Positions 42,964 through 53,120 are shown, numbered from the stretch's first letter. The stretch is DNA of 64,000 nt from Chelativorans sp. ZYF759 (GCF_012911015.1 NZ_WVVV01000016.1:33604-97603), one strand, 5' to 3'. Notes: generated by a model from the letters alone, not told the origin. Translations and numbers: made by a program.

Positions 42964-43854
42964 TCACAAGGTCAGCCCATCGGGCGGGGGCAGCGCGTGA
43001 GAACGGCAGCAGGCTGTGACCGTGTTGGCGAGCAGACAGGCGATGGTCATGGGACCGACACCTCCCGGCACTGGCGTTATCGCGCCCGCTATCCCCGCCG
43101 CGCTGCTGAAATCCACGTCGCCCGCGAGTTGTCGCTTGCCACCCCGGACGATGCGGTTGATGCCCACATCGATTACCGTCGCGCCTGCCTTGATCCAGTC
43201 GCCGGGGATCATTTCTGGGCGGCCGACGGCAGCCACAAGGATATCGGCCCGACGGCAAATTGTTGCCAGATCGCGTGTACGGGAATGAGCAATGGTTACG
43301 GTGCAGCTCTCGTTGAGCAGGAGCTGCGCCATCGGTTTTCCGACGATGTTCGACCGTCCCACGATAACGGCTTCTAGCCCGGCCAGATCACCCAGATGGC
43401 CCCGCAGCAGCATCAAACACCCTAGAGGGGTACACGGCACCATCGCATCTTGTCCCGTGCCGAGAAGCCCGACATTCGAAATGTGAAACCCATCGACATC
43501 CTTCGCCGGATCGATCGCGTCGATCACCAGATTGGCGTTCAGATGCTTGGGTAGAGGGAGTTGGACAAGGATACCATGAATCTCCGGATTGCAATTCAGC
43601 TGCTCGATTAGCGCAAGCAGATCGGCCTGAGACGTCTCCGTGGGCAGCTTGTGCTCGACACTCGTCATGCCAGCTTCGATTGTCTGCCGTCTTTTGTTGC
43701 GCACATAGAGTTCCGATGCCGGATCGTCGCCGACGAGAACCACAGCCAGGCCGGGTGTCAAGCCATGCTTCTCTTTGAGCCGCGCCACATGGCCAGCGAC
43801 CCTCGAACGCAACTGCATCGCGAGAGCTTGTCCGTCGATGATGTGGGCAGTCAT
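42964..43854 (-). CDS. folD: bifunctional methylenetetrahydrofolate dehydrogenase/cyclohydrolase FolD
   Basis: 296 residues, typical length. Cytosolic enzyme oxidising 5,10-methylene-THF (NADP-linked) and hydrolysing methenyl-THF to 10-formyl-THF. Visible are the catalytic Lys in [16 protein letters not shown], and the Rossmann motif [12 protein letters not shown] with the later PGGVGPMT. Start overlaps the soxG stop (ATGA). It links SoxA (which makes methylene-THF) to PurU. Confidence 0.96.
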   Translation of the reverse strand: MTAHIIDGQALAMQLRSRVAGHVARLKEKHGLTPGLAVVLVGDDPASELYVRNKRRQTIEAGMTSVEHKLPTETSQADLLALIEQLNCNPEIHGILVQLPLPKHLNANLVIDAIDPAKDVDGFHISNVGLLGTGQDAMVPCTPLGCLMLLRGHLGDLAGLEAVIVGRSNIVGKPMAQLLLNESCTVTIAHSRTRDLATICRRADILVAAVGRPEMIPGDWIKAGATVIDVGINRIVRGGKRQLAGDVDFSSAAGIAGAITPVPGGVGPMTIACLLANTVTACCRSHALPPPDGLTL

Positions 43855-44444
43855 GTAACCTTCTCCTCCTGCCGCTTCGCAGCCGTTTCCAACGAATGCC
43901 AGAGCGATCCTGCGGACGAGCGCGCGGCCAGTAGGGCGACGTGAGCGGCACCGCGGCGGATGACGAAACAGCTCATATGATCAAGGCCGGTGCGCGTCGC
44001 GCGGCCGGGGCCAAGGTCTGCCGGATCGATGTTGACAAGCTTCGACAGCAATGACTCGAGAGGCATTGAGCCAGCCCGCGAGATAATCTCGAACGCGACC
44101 CAACCATCCGTCTGTTCGGTCACCGAGCAGCCGGGGGCGACCTGCTTCAGCTCCGCGGTAAAATCCAGTTCGACGCGGCCCTGGGCCTCGATCATCCACT
44201 GCCCCGGTCCGGTCCAGAGCGCGGCAACACCCTCTCCTGCAACCCAGCGACCGGTGCGGGGCAGAGTGAGCCCGAACGGCGTGGGCTCACGGGTTCCGAA
44301 GCGCAATGCAAGAGAGGCAAGCGCCAGATCCGCGTTCTCGCGGATCTCCAAGGCCCCGAACGATGCGAGGCGTGGTTGTGCGGCACCGAGCGCCGTGATG
44401 GGTCTCAGCTCACTCACGAAGTCGTACTCCTTCAGGATCGACAA
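43851..44444 (-). CDS. soxG: sarcosine oxidase subunit gamma SoxG
   Basis: 197 residues with the GcvT-like fold of the small subunit of heterotetrameric sarcosine oxidase; conserved part PGQWMIEAQ ... [33 protein letters not shown]. Its ATG lies 35 bases inside soxA. It helps shape the folate-binding side of the complex. Confidence 0.92.
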   Translation of the reverse strand: MSILKEYDFVSELRPITALGAAQPRLASFGALEIRENADLALASLALRFGTREPTPFGLTLPRTGRWVAGEGVAALWTGPGQWMIEAQGRVELDFTAELKQVAPGCSVTEQTDGWVAFEIISRAGSMPLESLLSKLVNIDPADLGPGRATRTGLDHMSCFVIRRGAAHVALLAARSSAGSLWHSLETAAKRQEEKVT

Positions 44445-47343
44445 AATGCGCCGGCACGACGCGCAGGCGCGCGCTCTCGCCTTCGAGCGGGTTCGCGGCC
44501 ACGATCACCTCGCCCAGTCGTTCATCGCCTTTGTCAAGAAAACCGAGCCCGATCATCGAGCCTTGATGCGGACTGTAGCAGGCCGAAGTGATCCAGCCCT
44601 GATCGGTATCGAAACTATGCGGCGCGTCCTCGGCAAAAAGATGCGAACCGCTAACCACCTTGCCGGCCGGATCGACGGGTTGCAGTCCGACCAGACGGTG
44701 TCTGTCGCTTGCCAAGCCCTCGCGCCGCGACATCACAGCACCGATCGAATCCTTCTTCTGCGACACCATACTGCCGAAGCCGAGCATGTTGGCCGTCGTC
44801 TGTCCGTTCAGCTCGGCTCCGGCGGCATGGCCCTTCTCGATCCGCAGGACGCCGAGTGCCTCGGTGCCGTAGGGTGTTGCTCCGAGATCGGCACCCAACT
44901 CCATCAGACGCTCCATCAAGGCGTGGCCGTATCGAGCGGCAACCGCAATTTCATATGCAAGTTCGCCCGAAAACGAGATGCGGAAGAGCCGTGCGCGCAA
45001 GCCGCCGCTGACCGTCAGCGCCGCGCAGGCCATAAAGGGGAAGGCCTCGTTCGACAGGTCGAACCCGTCAACGATCCGGGCGAGCAGGGCGCGCGATTTC
45101 GGCCCTGCGACGGCGATCTGCGCCCAGGCATCGGTCGTGGAGATGAGCTGGACGTCAAGTTCTGGCCAAAGGCACTGCCGCGCGAATTCCATGTTGCGGA
45201 AGACCAGGCCGGCATTGGCCGTGGTCGTGGTGACCACATAGTGATCCTCCGCCAGTCGCGCGCAGGTGCCGTCGTCATAGGCAAATCCGTCTTCGCGCAG
45301 CATAAGCCCATAGCGGATTCTTCCCACCTTCAGCGTGGCCATCATGTTGCTGTAAAGCCGATTGAGAAATTCGCCCGCGTGCGGACCTTGGACATCGATC
45401 TTGCCAAGCGTCGTCACATCGCAGAGACCAAGGCCGCTGCGCGCGGCCATAGCCTCACGATCTACGCTCTGGCGCCAGTGCGTTTCACCTGCTAGCGGAA
45501 AATATTGCGCACGCATCCACTGGCCGGCCTCAACGAACACCGCGCCTCGGGCTTCTGCCCAGTAATGGGTCGGCGTCAGGCGACGCGGTCGAAAATGCGG
45601 GCCCGTATCGCCGCCGCCCAGCACCGAAAGAGCGACGGGCGCATAGGGCGGACGGAAGATCGTCGTTCCGGTTTCCGGGATGGTTCTGCCGGTCAGCTCC
45701 GCCATCACGGCGAGACCGGTCACATTGGCGGTCTTGCCTTGGTCCGTTGCCATGCCCAGCGTCGTATACCGCTTCAGATGCTCGACCGGCCGCATGTTCT
45801 CGGTATGGGCGAGTTTGATGTCTTTCACTGTCACGTCGTTCTGGAAATCGACCCAGGCACGTCTCCTGCCTTGCACGTGGAAGATGGGCGCAATTTTGTA
45901 GCCTTCCTCCTCAGCGCGCGGCAGTTCAGGCAATCGCGCCGCGACTCCAATCTCCTGGAGCGCGCGCCTCGCCGTTTCCGCACCTGACCGCAGCGCCGCA
46001 GCGGTCGAGAAACATCCCGTCGTAGCACCCGCAGGAAGCAAGCCCGAAGGCCCACCTTCGCCTGGCAAGAATGCCTGCAAATCATCGCTCCAGATCGGCC
46101 GCCCGCGATGGTGCGAAGCCAGGTGCACATTCGGATTCCAGCCACCGGACACACCCAGCGCGCCGCAATTAATCCATTCGGATTTGCCGTCAGCCTGTAC
46201 CTCGATCGCCGTCAGTCCAAGCCGGCCGCGCGAGCCAGTTACCATGCCTTCCGCGATCAGGCGGTAGTCACCCCGAGCCTTTGCCTCGGGGCGTACGTCG
46301 ATAACAGCGGCAATTTGGATACCCTTGGCGGCGAGATCGCGGGCAGTACGATGTCCGTCGTCGTTATTCGTAAAGACGGCAACCGTCTCGGACGGGCATA
46401 CTGCCCAGCGATTGGCGTAGGAGCGCATCGCGCCGGCCAGCATAATGCCAGGACGGTCGTTGTCAGCAAAAGCGATCGGCCGCTCTATTGCGCCGGCAGC
46501 CAAGACAGCGCGTTTCGCCGTAATGCGCCACAGCGTCTGGCGGACCTGGTCACCCGGCTGAGGGAGGTGATCCGAAACCTGTTCCACTGCACCATAGATC
46601 CCGTGATCATAGACACCGAATACCGTGGTGCGACGCATGATCCGAACGCTCGGCAAGCTCTCAAATTCAGCTTCCATAGCGGAGATCCACTCGCTGGCAT
46701 GTACTTCGTCGAGCGTGTCCGTCTCGCGGAGGAGCCGGCCACCTAGGCGGAAATCCTCATCCGCCAGGATCACACGGGCACCTGAGCGCGCGGCCGTAAG
46801 CGCCGCCGCAAGTCCGGCCCCCCCCCCACCGATGACAAGCAGGTCGCAATGCAGGTAGCCCCTGTCATAGGCATCTGGGTCGGGCTGCATTGAGAGACTT
46901 CCGAGGCCTGCCGCTTTGCGGATGGCGGGCTCGTAGAGCTTTTCCCAAAAGCCCTTCGGCCACATGAAGGTCTTGTAGTAAAACCCGGCGGTGAGGAACG
47001 GTGCCAGCAGATCGTTGACCGCCAACGCGTCGAAGCCCAGCGAAGGCCAGCGGTTCTGACTTCGCGCCTCAAGACCGTCGAACAGCTCCACTACCGTAGC
47101 GCGCGTGTTTGGCTCCTGCCACGCGCCCGAGCGCAGTTCCACCAAGGCGTTCGGTTCCTCTGACCCAGCAGACAGCACACCGCGCGGTCGGTGATACTTG
47201 AAGCTGCGCCCCATCAGACGCACGTCGTTGGCCAGGAGTGCAGAGGCGAGCGTGTCGCCGGAAAGGCCCTCATAGCGCTTGCCGTCGAAGGTGAAGCTCA
47301 GGGCCTGCGAACGGTCGATCAGCCCACCGGATAGCCGCGTCAT
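44410..47343 (-). CDS. soxA: sarcosine oxidase subunit alpha SoxA
   Basis: 977 residues, full length. N-terminal ferredoxin-like segment (RYEGLSGDTLASALLAN), then the dinucleotide-binding domain DLLVIGGGGAGLAAALTAA (about residues 168-190) for NAD, and C-terminal GcvT/aminomethyltransferase domains (about 590-970) where the methyl group is put on tetrahydrofolate. The heterotetramer converts sarcosine, THF and O2 into glycine, 5,10-methylene-THF and H2O2. Start overlaps the soxD stop by 4 bases. Confidence 0.96.
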   Translation of the reverse strand: MTRLSGGLIDRSQALSFTFDGKRYEGLSGDTLASALLANDVRLMGRSFKYHRPRGVLSAGSEEPNALVELRSGAWQEPNTRATVVELFDGLEARSQNRWPSLGFDALAVNDLLAPFLTAGFYYKTFMWPKGFWEKLYEPAIRKAAGLGSLSMQPDPDAYDRGYLHCDLLVIGGGGAGLAAALTAARSGARVILADEDFRLGGRLLRETDTLDEVHASEWISAMEAEFESLPSVRIMRRTTVFGVYDHGIYGAVEQVSDHLPQPGDQVRQTLWRITAKRAVLAAGAIERPIAFADNDRPGIMLAGAMRSYANRWAVCPSETVAVFTNNDDGHRTARDLAAKGIQIAAVIDVRPEAKARGDYRLIAEGMVTGSRGRLGLTAIEVQADGKSEWINCGALGVSGGWNPNVHLASHHRGRPIWSDDLQAFLPGEGGPSGLLPAGATTGCFSTAAALRSGAETARRALQEIGVAARLPELPRAEEEGYKIAPIFHVQGRRRAWVDFQNDVTVKDIKLAHTENMRPVEHLKRYTTLGMATDQGKTANVTGLAVMAELTGRTIPETGTTIFRPPYAPVALSVLGGGDTGPHFRPRRLTPTHYWAEARGAVFVEAGQWMRAQYFPLAGETHWRQSVDREAMAARSGLGLCDVTTLGKIDVQGPHAGEFLNRLYSNMMATLKVGRIRYGLMLREDGFAYDDGTCARLAEDHYVVTTTTANAGLVFRNMEFARQCLWPELDVQLISTTDAWAQIAVAGPKSRALLARIVDGFDLSNEAFPFMACAALTVSGGLRARLFRISFSGELAYEIAVAARYGHALMERLMELGADLGATPYGTEALGVLRIEKGHAAGAELNGQTTANMLGFGSMVSQKKDSIGAVMSRREGLASDRHRLVGLQPVDPAGKVVSGSHLFAEDAPHSFDTDQGWITSACYSPHQGSMIGLGFLDKGDERLGEVIVAANPLEGESARLRVVPAHFVDPEGVRLRE

Positions 47344-47630
47344 GCTCCGCTCCCTTTCCGCGCCAGCGCTACATCCCTGGCCAGCTCTGCACCTAGGACT
47401 TCATGGGTTACGGTGTCGCGCGTCACCACCAGCCAGGAGCGGTCGCCCTGTTCGTGGAACCACAACTCTCGATGCACGCCCGCTGGGTTATCGCGCAGGA
47501 ACACGTAATCGCAGAAGGCGGCCTCAGCATCAGGCGCGTTTGGGTCCGGACGGTCGAGCAGCCGCGCATCGCCCAGGTACGAAAACTCCCGGGCATCGCG
47601 CAAGCCTAGTAATGGATGGGGCATCAGCAT
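47340..47630 (-). CDS. soxD: sarcosine oxidase subunit delta SoxD, variant without the zinc cysteines
   Basis: 96 residues from ATG 47630 with GAGG upstream. The delta subunit pattern EFSYLGDARLL, YVFLRDNPAGVHRELWFHEQGDRSWLVVTRDTVTHE is clear. In classical SoxD a zinc ion is held by CPxCG near the N-terminus and by a later His and Cys. Here the first motif reads HPLLG and the later Cys is Asp, so zinc binding is probably lost. Position between soxB and soxA is standard. Confidence 0.9.
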   Translation of the reverse strand: MLMPHPLLGLRDAREFSYLGDARLLDRPDPNAPDAEAAFCDYVFLRDNPAGVHRELWFHEQGDRSWLVVTRDTVTHEVLGAELARDVALARKGSGA

Positions 47631-47638
47631 CGGTGGCC

Positions 47639-48889
47639 TCAGTGGAGGTTGGGTTGCGCGCCGGCGCCGCGCTCGTCGATCACATATCCGGAGGCAAACC
47701 TGTCGAACCGATAGGCGCGCGAGATCTCGTGGGGAGATCCGGTGGCAAGAAGATGGGCGAAGGCGTAGCCGCTAGCCGGGGTCGCCTTAAAGCCGCCATA
47801 GCACCAGCCGCCGTTGAAATAGAGTCCATCAATATGTGTGCGGTCGATAATTGGCGAACCGTCCATCGACATGTCCACGACGCCGCCCCACATGCGCAGG
47901 AGCCGCGCCCGCCCGATCATCGGCATCAAAGCCATTCCGCCTTCGGTGACATCCTCGACGACCGGCAGGTTGCCGCGTTGGGCATAGGAATTGTAGCCGT
48001 CGATATCTCCGCCGAAGACAAGCCCGCCCTTGTCTGACTGGCTGATGTAGAAATGACCCGCCCCGAAGGTGATCACGCCCGGAATAGTGGGCTTGAGCCC
48101 CTCCGTAACGAAGGCCTGCAGGACATGGCTTTCAATCGGAAGCCGTTTTCCGGCCATTGCCATGACGCGGCCTGAGGAGCCCGCCACCGCCACCCCAATT
48201 TTGTCGGCGGCGATATAGCCGCGCGATGTCTCCAAGCCACGCACCCTGCCGCGGTCTATTCGGAAACCTGTCACCTCGCAATTCTGGATCAGGTCCACGC
48301 CATGCCTGTCGGCGCCGCGGGCGTAGCCCCAAGCCACGCCATCGTGCCGCGCGGTACCGGCACGTGGTTGCATCAGGCCGCCCTTGATCGGAAAGCGCGC
48401 GTTATCGAAGTTCAGGAATGGAACTGTGGCACGCAACTCCTCTCGCCCCAACAGGCGCGCGCCTGCACCTGCCAGGATCATCGCGTTGCCGCGGCGGCGG
48501 AAGGCATCGCGCTGCGCATCCGTGTGAAATAGGTTGATAATGCCGCGCTGGGATACCATCGCGTTGAAGTTGAGTTCCTGCTCCAGCCCCTCCCAGAGTT
48601 TCATTGAGAACTCGTAGAAGGGTTCATTACCGGCGAGCAGATAGTTGGACCGGATGATTGTCGTATTTCGCCCGACATTCCCGGATCCGAGCCAACCCTT
48701 CTCCAACACGGCGATACGAGATCGCCCGAAAGTCTTGGCCAGATAATAGGCCGTAGCCAAGCCATGACCGCCGCCACCGACGATGACGTAATCGTAGGAT
48801 TGCTTTGGGTCGGGGTCCCGCCACAGCGGCCGCCAACCGGTATGCCCCTTGAGTGCTTCGGCAAAGACGCGGAAACCAGAAAACTTCAT
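47639..48889 (-). CDS. soxB: sarcosine oxidase subunit beta SoxB
   Basis: 416 residues from ATG 48889 with GGGAG upstream; an in-frame ATG at 48919 has no such site. FAD-dependent amine oxidase (DAO family) with the GxGxxG motif VIVGGGGHGLATAYYLA at about residues 36-52. The stretch QPRAGTARHDGVAWGY (His near 170) is where FMN is covalently bound in known enzymes. The C-terminal NGGWCYGGFKATPASG closes the FAD site. It oxidises sarcosine to the imine. First gene of the operon, divergent from the GlxA-type regulator with 126 bases between. Confidence 0.96.
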   Translation of the reverse strand: MKFSGFRVFAEALKGHTGWRPLWRDPDPKQSYDYVIVGGGGHGLATAYYLAKTFGRSRIAVLEKGWLGSGNVGRNTTIIRSNYLLAGNEPFYEFSMKLWEGLEQELNFNAMVSQRGIINLFHTDAQRDAFRRRGNAMILAGAGARLLGREELRATVPFLNFDNARFPIKGGLMQPRAGTARHDGVAWGYARGADRHGVDLIQNCEVTGFRIDRGRVRGLETSRGYIAADKIGVAVAGSSGRVMAMAGKRLPIESHVLQAFVTEGLKPTIPGVITFGAGHFYISQSDKGGLVFGGDIDGYNSYAQRGNLPVVEDVTEGGMALMPMIGRARLLRMWGGVVDMSMDGSPIIDRTHIDGLYFNGGWCYGGFKATPASGYAFAHLLATGSPHEISRAYRFDRFASGYVIDERGAGAQPNLH

Positions 48890-49015
48890 TGCGAGAACTC
48901 CCAGAACCGCTGCAACCATGTCACGGAATCAGCAAACTGTTGTTTCGGAAATTGACACCCAAGTGCGTTTACGGGACATGTGGGAGAATGAATCGGACAG
49001 AGGTCCTCCTACTTG

Positions 49016-50026
49016 ATGATTGACGCAAATCGTCGAGGCAGACCGCAGCGATACGGTTTCCTACTGATCGAAGGCTATGCATTGATGTCCGCGGCCTCTG
49101 CGGTCGAACCGCTACGCGCCGCCAACCTGCTTAGCGGGCAGCCACTTTACGAACTCAGCTTCATTTCGGCCCAGGGTGGGTGGGTGCGCAGTTCTGTATC
49201 GGGCGCGTTCGAGACAGCGCCTGTTTCTGAAGCAGACAGGGATTTTGATATTCTTTTCGTGGTGGCCGGCGGCAATCCGCTCGCCTATCACGAAGGCAGA
49301 GTCCTGGCTTGGCTGCGCCGTCTTGCCCGTGCGGGAGTTCCACTGGGCGGGATTTCAGGCGGAGCGGCAATTCTGGCTGCCGCCGGCGTGATGGCCTCAC
49401 GCCGGTTCACGATCCACTGGCAACACATCGATGCAATGCGTGAGATCTATCCCGAAGCGCTGATCGAACGACGTCTCTTCGTCATCGATCGCGACCGCTT
49501 CACCTGCGCCGGCGGCATGGCTCCGCTGGACATGGCCTACGCGTTGATCGCCTCCGATCATGGTGTTGAACTAGCGCGCGGGGTGAGCGACTGGTTTATC
49601 CACACTGGAATCCGGCAGGCCGAAGCCCCGCAGCAGTTGGACCCGGTACGGAGGTATGATGTACACCATCCCGCACTGGTTGCCGTGGTCGAGTTGATGA
49701 CGAGCCACATCGCCGACCCGCTGAGATTGGAAGATCTGGCGCACCTGAGCGGAATTGGGGCACGGCAATTAGAGCGGCTGGCAAAGCAACAGCTGGGACA
49801 GAGCGTGATGCAGTTCTATCGATCTCTGAGGTTGGAGAAGGCCGACGAGATTCTGCAACAGTCGAATCTTCCCCTCGTCGACGTGGCGCTGGCCACGGGG
49901 TTTTCCGACCGCAGCCATTTCTCACGCGCGTTCAAGGCCCATTTTGGCGTCGGCCCCGTTACTCAACGCAAACAGGGCCGACTATGCAAAACGGGGCACC
50001 GTAAGGGGCCAGCGCTCCACACGTAG
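49016..50026 (+). CDS. GlxA/AraC-family transcriptional regulator
   Basis: 336 residues from ATG 49016 (TTG at 49013 is also in frame). N-terminal DJ-1/PfpI-like domain (YGFLLIEGYALMSAASAVEPLRAANLL, about 12-180) and C-terminal AraC helix-turn-helix pair (DPLRLEDLAHLSGIGARQLERLAKQQLGQSVMQFYRSLRLEKADEIL and VDVALATGFSDRSHFSRAFKAHFGVGP, about 222-315). Regulators of this architecture (GbdR, SouR) control glycine betaine and sarcosine catabolism in other proteobacteria. The divergent position next to soxB makes it the probable activator of the sox-folD-purU operon. Confidence 0.9.
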   Translation: MIDANRRGRPQRYGFLLIEGYALMSAASAVEPLRAANLLSGQPLYELSFISAQGGWVRSSVSGAFETAPVSEADRDFDILFVVAGGNPLAYHEGRVLAWLRRLARAGVPLGGISGGAAILAAAGVMASRRFTIHWQHIDAMREIYPEALIERRLFVIDRDRFTCAGGMAPLDMAYALIASDHGVELARGVSDWFIHTGIRQAEAPQQLDPVRRYDVHHPALVAVVELMTSHIADPLRLEDLAHLSGIGARQLERLAKQQLGQSVMQFYRSLRLEKADEILQQSNLPLVDVALATGFSDRSHFSRAFKAHFGVGPVTQRKQGRLCKTGHRKGPALHT

Positions 50027-50035
50027 CTGACAGGC

Positions 50036-50215
50036 CCCCATCCACGGGTCCAAATGGAATGTTAGTGCATTTGACGGTCGCTGAGCCAGCGCGGGCGGCG
50101 GCGCTGGGCGGGGTTGCAGAGCCGGCCGCGCGGCGAAGGCGGGGATGAAGACTTCCGGCGCTGGTGGCCGATAGCCCAGGGATGAGCGCGGTCGGGCGGT
50201 GTTGTACAACTGAGC
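50036..50215 (-). pseudogene. IS3-group transposase C-terminal remnant
   Basis: The frame reads YNTARPRSSLGYRPPAPEVFIPAF, the well-known end of IS3-type (DDE) transposases (YNxxRPHSSLGYRTP). Only about 55 residues are left, followed by LTFHLDPWMG, the usual tail. Upstream part is missing. It overlaps no intact gene. Confidence 0.75.
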
Positions 50216-51004
50216 GACGGGCGCCCACGAGACCGGTGCGGAGCGCGAGCTTCTTTCATGGCATCCTTGCGCAACTTTCCAAGCCCATATTCATGAAGTG
50301 CACGACAAGAACGACACAGAGGTTTTTTCTCCAGCTTGTCCGGTCGGGCATCAGGTCGGTGGTTCGAAATTCCGGCGTGGATGCTCAAACCGACGGCCGC
50401 AACGAGCTGGCGCATCCTAGATGCTCTTTACGTCGACCTCGCTGCGCTGGGTGCCTTGCCGGTCCTGCTGCGGGAAACGGATTGCCCATCGCAATCTTAG
50501 GGGATGGGCGCATCATTGGGCTTTCACGACACGAATCGAAGAGTCGGCCATCCCAGCTAAGCCTACGTGGATACTGCTCTTTCGATCCACAAAGCGATTG
50601 CATATTTATGATATCCATGAACATATGCAGAAGATATATTCAATCGAGAAATTCGACATGGCAGTTGGTCACACTAACGGAACCGTAGCCGATTTGATCG
50701 GCCTTCTCGATGATGGTCTATCAATTGGAGGCTCCGAGGAGGTGGTTCTTGATGGAGTCGAAGGCGACAGGTGCGGCGGATCATCGCTTCCGACATTCCC
50801 GCGTCATTACGACGATCCCCATTCCCAGTTTGGCGAGAACTTGACGGGCGCTTTCGGCGCCCGGCGAGTGCGTGATCGGCAAGAAGGTAACGGCTCAGTC
50901 GGCTCCAACCAGCCGCACGTGCCGATCGAACCTGCCGAGGCATTCTATGTGCCCGATCTCGTTACCTCCGGGGTGCTGGGAAGAGACCAGAGGTGGGTTG
51001 GCGC
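50216..51004. other. intergenic stretch, probably decayed sequence
   Basis: Several open frames of 90-200 codons exist on both strands (for example 50421-51008 plus) but none shows a family pattern or convincing ribosome site. An AT-rich patch at about 50575-50680 interrupts it. The end (from about 50985) carries the ribosome site AGAGGTGGG of the next gene. Given the IS remnant on its left, it is likely IS-associated debris. Confidence 0.4.
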
Positions 51005-52342
51005 ATGACACACGCTGCTCGGCTCGCTGACTTTGCGATCGGATTTCCGGGCGGCTCGCTTCCGACACAGCTAGCTACAACGGTAAACCGCTACATACTC
51101 GACATTGCGGCAGTCGCTGCGGCAGGATCGAATACTCGAACCGCTCGGCAAGCCCGACAGGCCGCACCGAGACTGTTCGGGCGGGGTGAAACGGCAATGT
51201 GGTTCGATGGAGCATCGGTGACGGTAAAGGCGGCGGTATTCGCCAACGCAACCGCCGCCTCAATTCTCGATCTCGACGACGGCCATCGCGCAGCGCTAGG
51301 TCATCCCGGCGCGGGCATCATTCCGGCGGTTCTGGCCGCAGCGCCTGCCGACACAAGCTGGAACAATGTGGTTGATGCCATAGCCATCGGCTACGAAGTC
51401 GCGTTGCGGGTCGGGGCGGGAAGGCCAGCCATTCCGTTGACAGCCGTTTCGTCTGGCCGGTGGGTCGGTATCGGTGTCGCCGCTGCTGTGGCGCGTCTTC
51501 GTGGCCTGAGCGCCACGCAGACTACACATGCCATTGCCATCGCAACCACTATGGCTCCAGACCTTGCTGCATTTGGGTATGTCCGTGAGACTGGTAACTC
51601 CGTCAAGGAAGGCATCAGCTGGGCTTCCGTGACTGGCTTGGCTGCGGTGGATCTGGCGGAAGTGGGCCATACCGGTCCGCGCGACATCTTCGACCACGCC
51701 TCGCATTATGTCGGCGAAGAGATAATCGACGGCCTTGGTGACCAATGGCTGGCCCATCGCGCCTATTTGAAGCGTTATTCCTGTTGCCGATGGATTCACG
51801 CGCTGATCGACGGCATCTTCGAACTGCGGGCTCAGCACACGATTCCAGTCGAACTGATCAAATCAATCGAGGTCGAGACCTTTGAACATGCGTTGGGCCT
51901 CGGGAACGAGGTGGATCCGATGACCATTGAAGGCGCGCAATACAGCATTCCCTACTGCACGGCCCTTGCCTGCGTTTCGCAACCCGAGGTCTTTTTGCCG
52001 CTTACCGAAGCACACCTGCACCAGCCAGGGGCGGTACGGCTCTCCAAACTCGTCAAAATGACCGTCGGGACTGACCTGCAGGAAATGTTTCCAGTCAGGA
52101 CTCCGGGTCGTATTCGTATCATCACCGGGTCCGACACGTTTGTACGCACTGTTCTGCACCCCCTCGGTGATCCAGCAAACCCCCTCAGTGATGAGGCACT
52201 GTTTGATAAATGCCGCCAGCTTTGCGTTTCTGCGGGGTGTCCTCAACTGCCTAACACGATAGCGGGGATCCTCCTGGAGCCCGGCGTGGACGCTCTCACT
52301 CGCATCAACGCAGCGCTCGCGGACGCTCCGGCCAGCCGATGA
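51005..52342 (+). CDS. MmgE/PrpD family protein
   Basis: 445 residues from ATG 51005, with AGAGGTGGG upstream. Family of 2-methylcitrate dehydratase, cis-aconitate decarboxylase and iminodisuccinate-related enzymes. Visible are the N-terminal helical domain (ANATAASILDLDDGHRAALGHPGAGIIPAVLAA, with the conserved D-D-x-H region), VKEGISWASVTGLAAVDLAE, and the late KRYSCCRWIHALIDGI typical of the family. No prpB or prpC is nearby, so a role in methylcitrate metabolism is unlikely. It is followed by a GntR gene 13 bases on and belongs to the second catabolic region. Confidence 0.9.
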   Translation: MTHAARLADFAIGFPGGSLPTQLATTVNRYILDIAAVAAAGSNTRTARQARQAAPRLFGRGETAMWFDGASVTVKAAVFANATAASILDLDDGHRAALGHPGAGIIPAVLAAAPADTSWNNVVDAIAIGYEVALRVGAGRPAIPLTAVSSGRWVGIGVAAAVARLRGLSATQTTHAIAIATTMAPDLAAFGYVRETGNSVKEGISWASVTGLAAVDLAEVGHTGPRDIFDHASHYVGEEIIDGLGDQWLAHRAYLKRYSCCRWIHALIDGIFELRAQHTIPVELIKSIEVETFEHALGLGNEVDPMTIEGAQYSIPYCTALACVSQPEVFLPLTEAHLHQPGAVRLSKLVKMTVGTDLQEMFPVRTPGRIRIITGSDTFVRTVLHPLGDPANPLSDEALFDKCRQLCVSAGCPQLPNTIAGILLEPGVDALTRINAALADAPASR

Positions 52343-52355
52343 AGGAGCACGATTG

Positions 52356-53120
52356 ATGGTCGACGAGGCTTGCACGGGATCGCGCATCGTCGGCGAAAGT
52401 ATGGCCGACCTAGCGACGCGCCTAATACGCGACCGTATACTCGATCTGACCCTCCCGCCTGGAGCACGTATCCACGAACAGGAGCTAATGACGATGCTGG
52501 GCGTCGGCCGCACGCCGATTCGCGAGGCTATAAACCGGATTTCGGCCGAGGGGCTTATCGATACCGAACTAAACCAAACCGCTTCAGTCAGACAATTGGA
52601 TCTCGAGGAGGCGCTGAAGCTATTCGAAGGCTACCGCGCCATCAGCCAGATCACGGCGGCTTATGTCGACTTTTCGGATGTCGGGCTCGTCGAGGATGTC
52701 GCCCAAATGCAGAGGAAGCATCGGGAGGCAATCGGTGCCCAATTGCCCCTGGAGGTCAGCCGCTGGAATTATTTGATCCATCTCCGGCTCATAAGTTCTT
52801 CGCGCAACGACCATCTCATCACAGCCTGCCAGCGGGTGCATAATCAAGCACGCCGCCTCAACACCCTCGTCTACACATTGGAAGTTCAGCAGGTTGAGCA
52901 CCCATCCTTCTCGCTTTCGATCGCCGAGCGCCAGCATGTGGTTCTCCTTTCCGCACTGGAGAGCAAAAGTCGTACGCAGATCTCTACGGTGCTGGATGAC
53001 CAGGCGATGACTTTTCGTTCGCGTTTTGTCCGCGCCATTGAGCGCGGCAGAGATGAAAGCTTGGATACCTTGCGCCGCGCACTGGCCATGATGGCCTCGG
53101 CCCCATCTTTGGGGGACTAG
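52356..53120 (+). CDS. GntR-family transcriptional regulator (FCD type)
   Basis: 254 residues from ATG 52356 behind AAGGAG. Winged helix at about 18-80 (LATRLIRDRILDLTLPPGARIHEQELMTMLGVGRTPIREAINRISAEGLI). The C-terminal helical FCD ligand domain (DLEEALKLFEGYRAISQITAAYVDF ... ) normally senses a carboxylic acid with a metal. Expected to control the MmgE/PrpD gene and perhaps the hyu operon. Confidence 0.9.
   Translation: MVDEACTGSRIVGESMADLATRLIRDRILDLTLPPGARIHEQELMTMLGVGRTPIREAINRISAEGLIDTELNQTASVRQLDLEEALKLFEGYRAISQITAAYVDFSDVGLVEDVAQMQRKHREAIGAQLPLEVSRWNYLIHLRLISSSRNDHLITACQRVHNQARRLNTLVYTLEVQQVEHPSFSLSIAERQHVVLLSALESKSRTQISTVLDDQAMTFRSRFVRAIERGRDESLDTLRRALAMMASAPSLGD

Noticed and set aside
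43990..45495. 501-codon plus-strand frame opposite soxA/soxG
   Set aside because: Antisense to strongly conserved sarcosine oxidase subunits, with no domain of its own.
50674..50943. Minus-strand frame between the GlxA regulator and MmgE/PrpD
   Set aside because: No ribosome site, no family likeness, irregular codon use; treated as decayed sequence.
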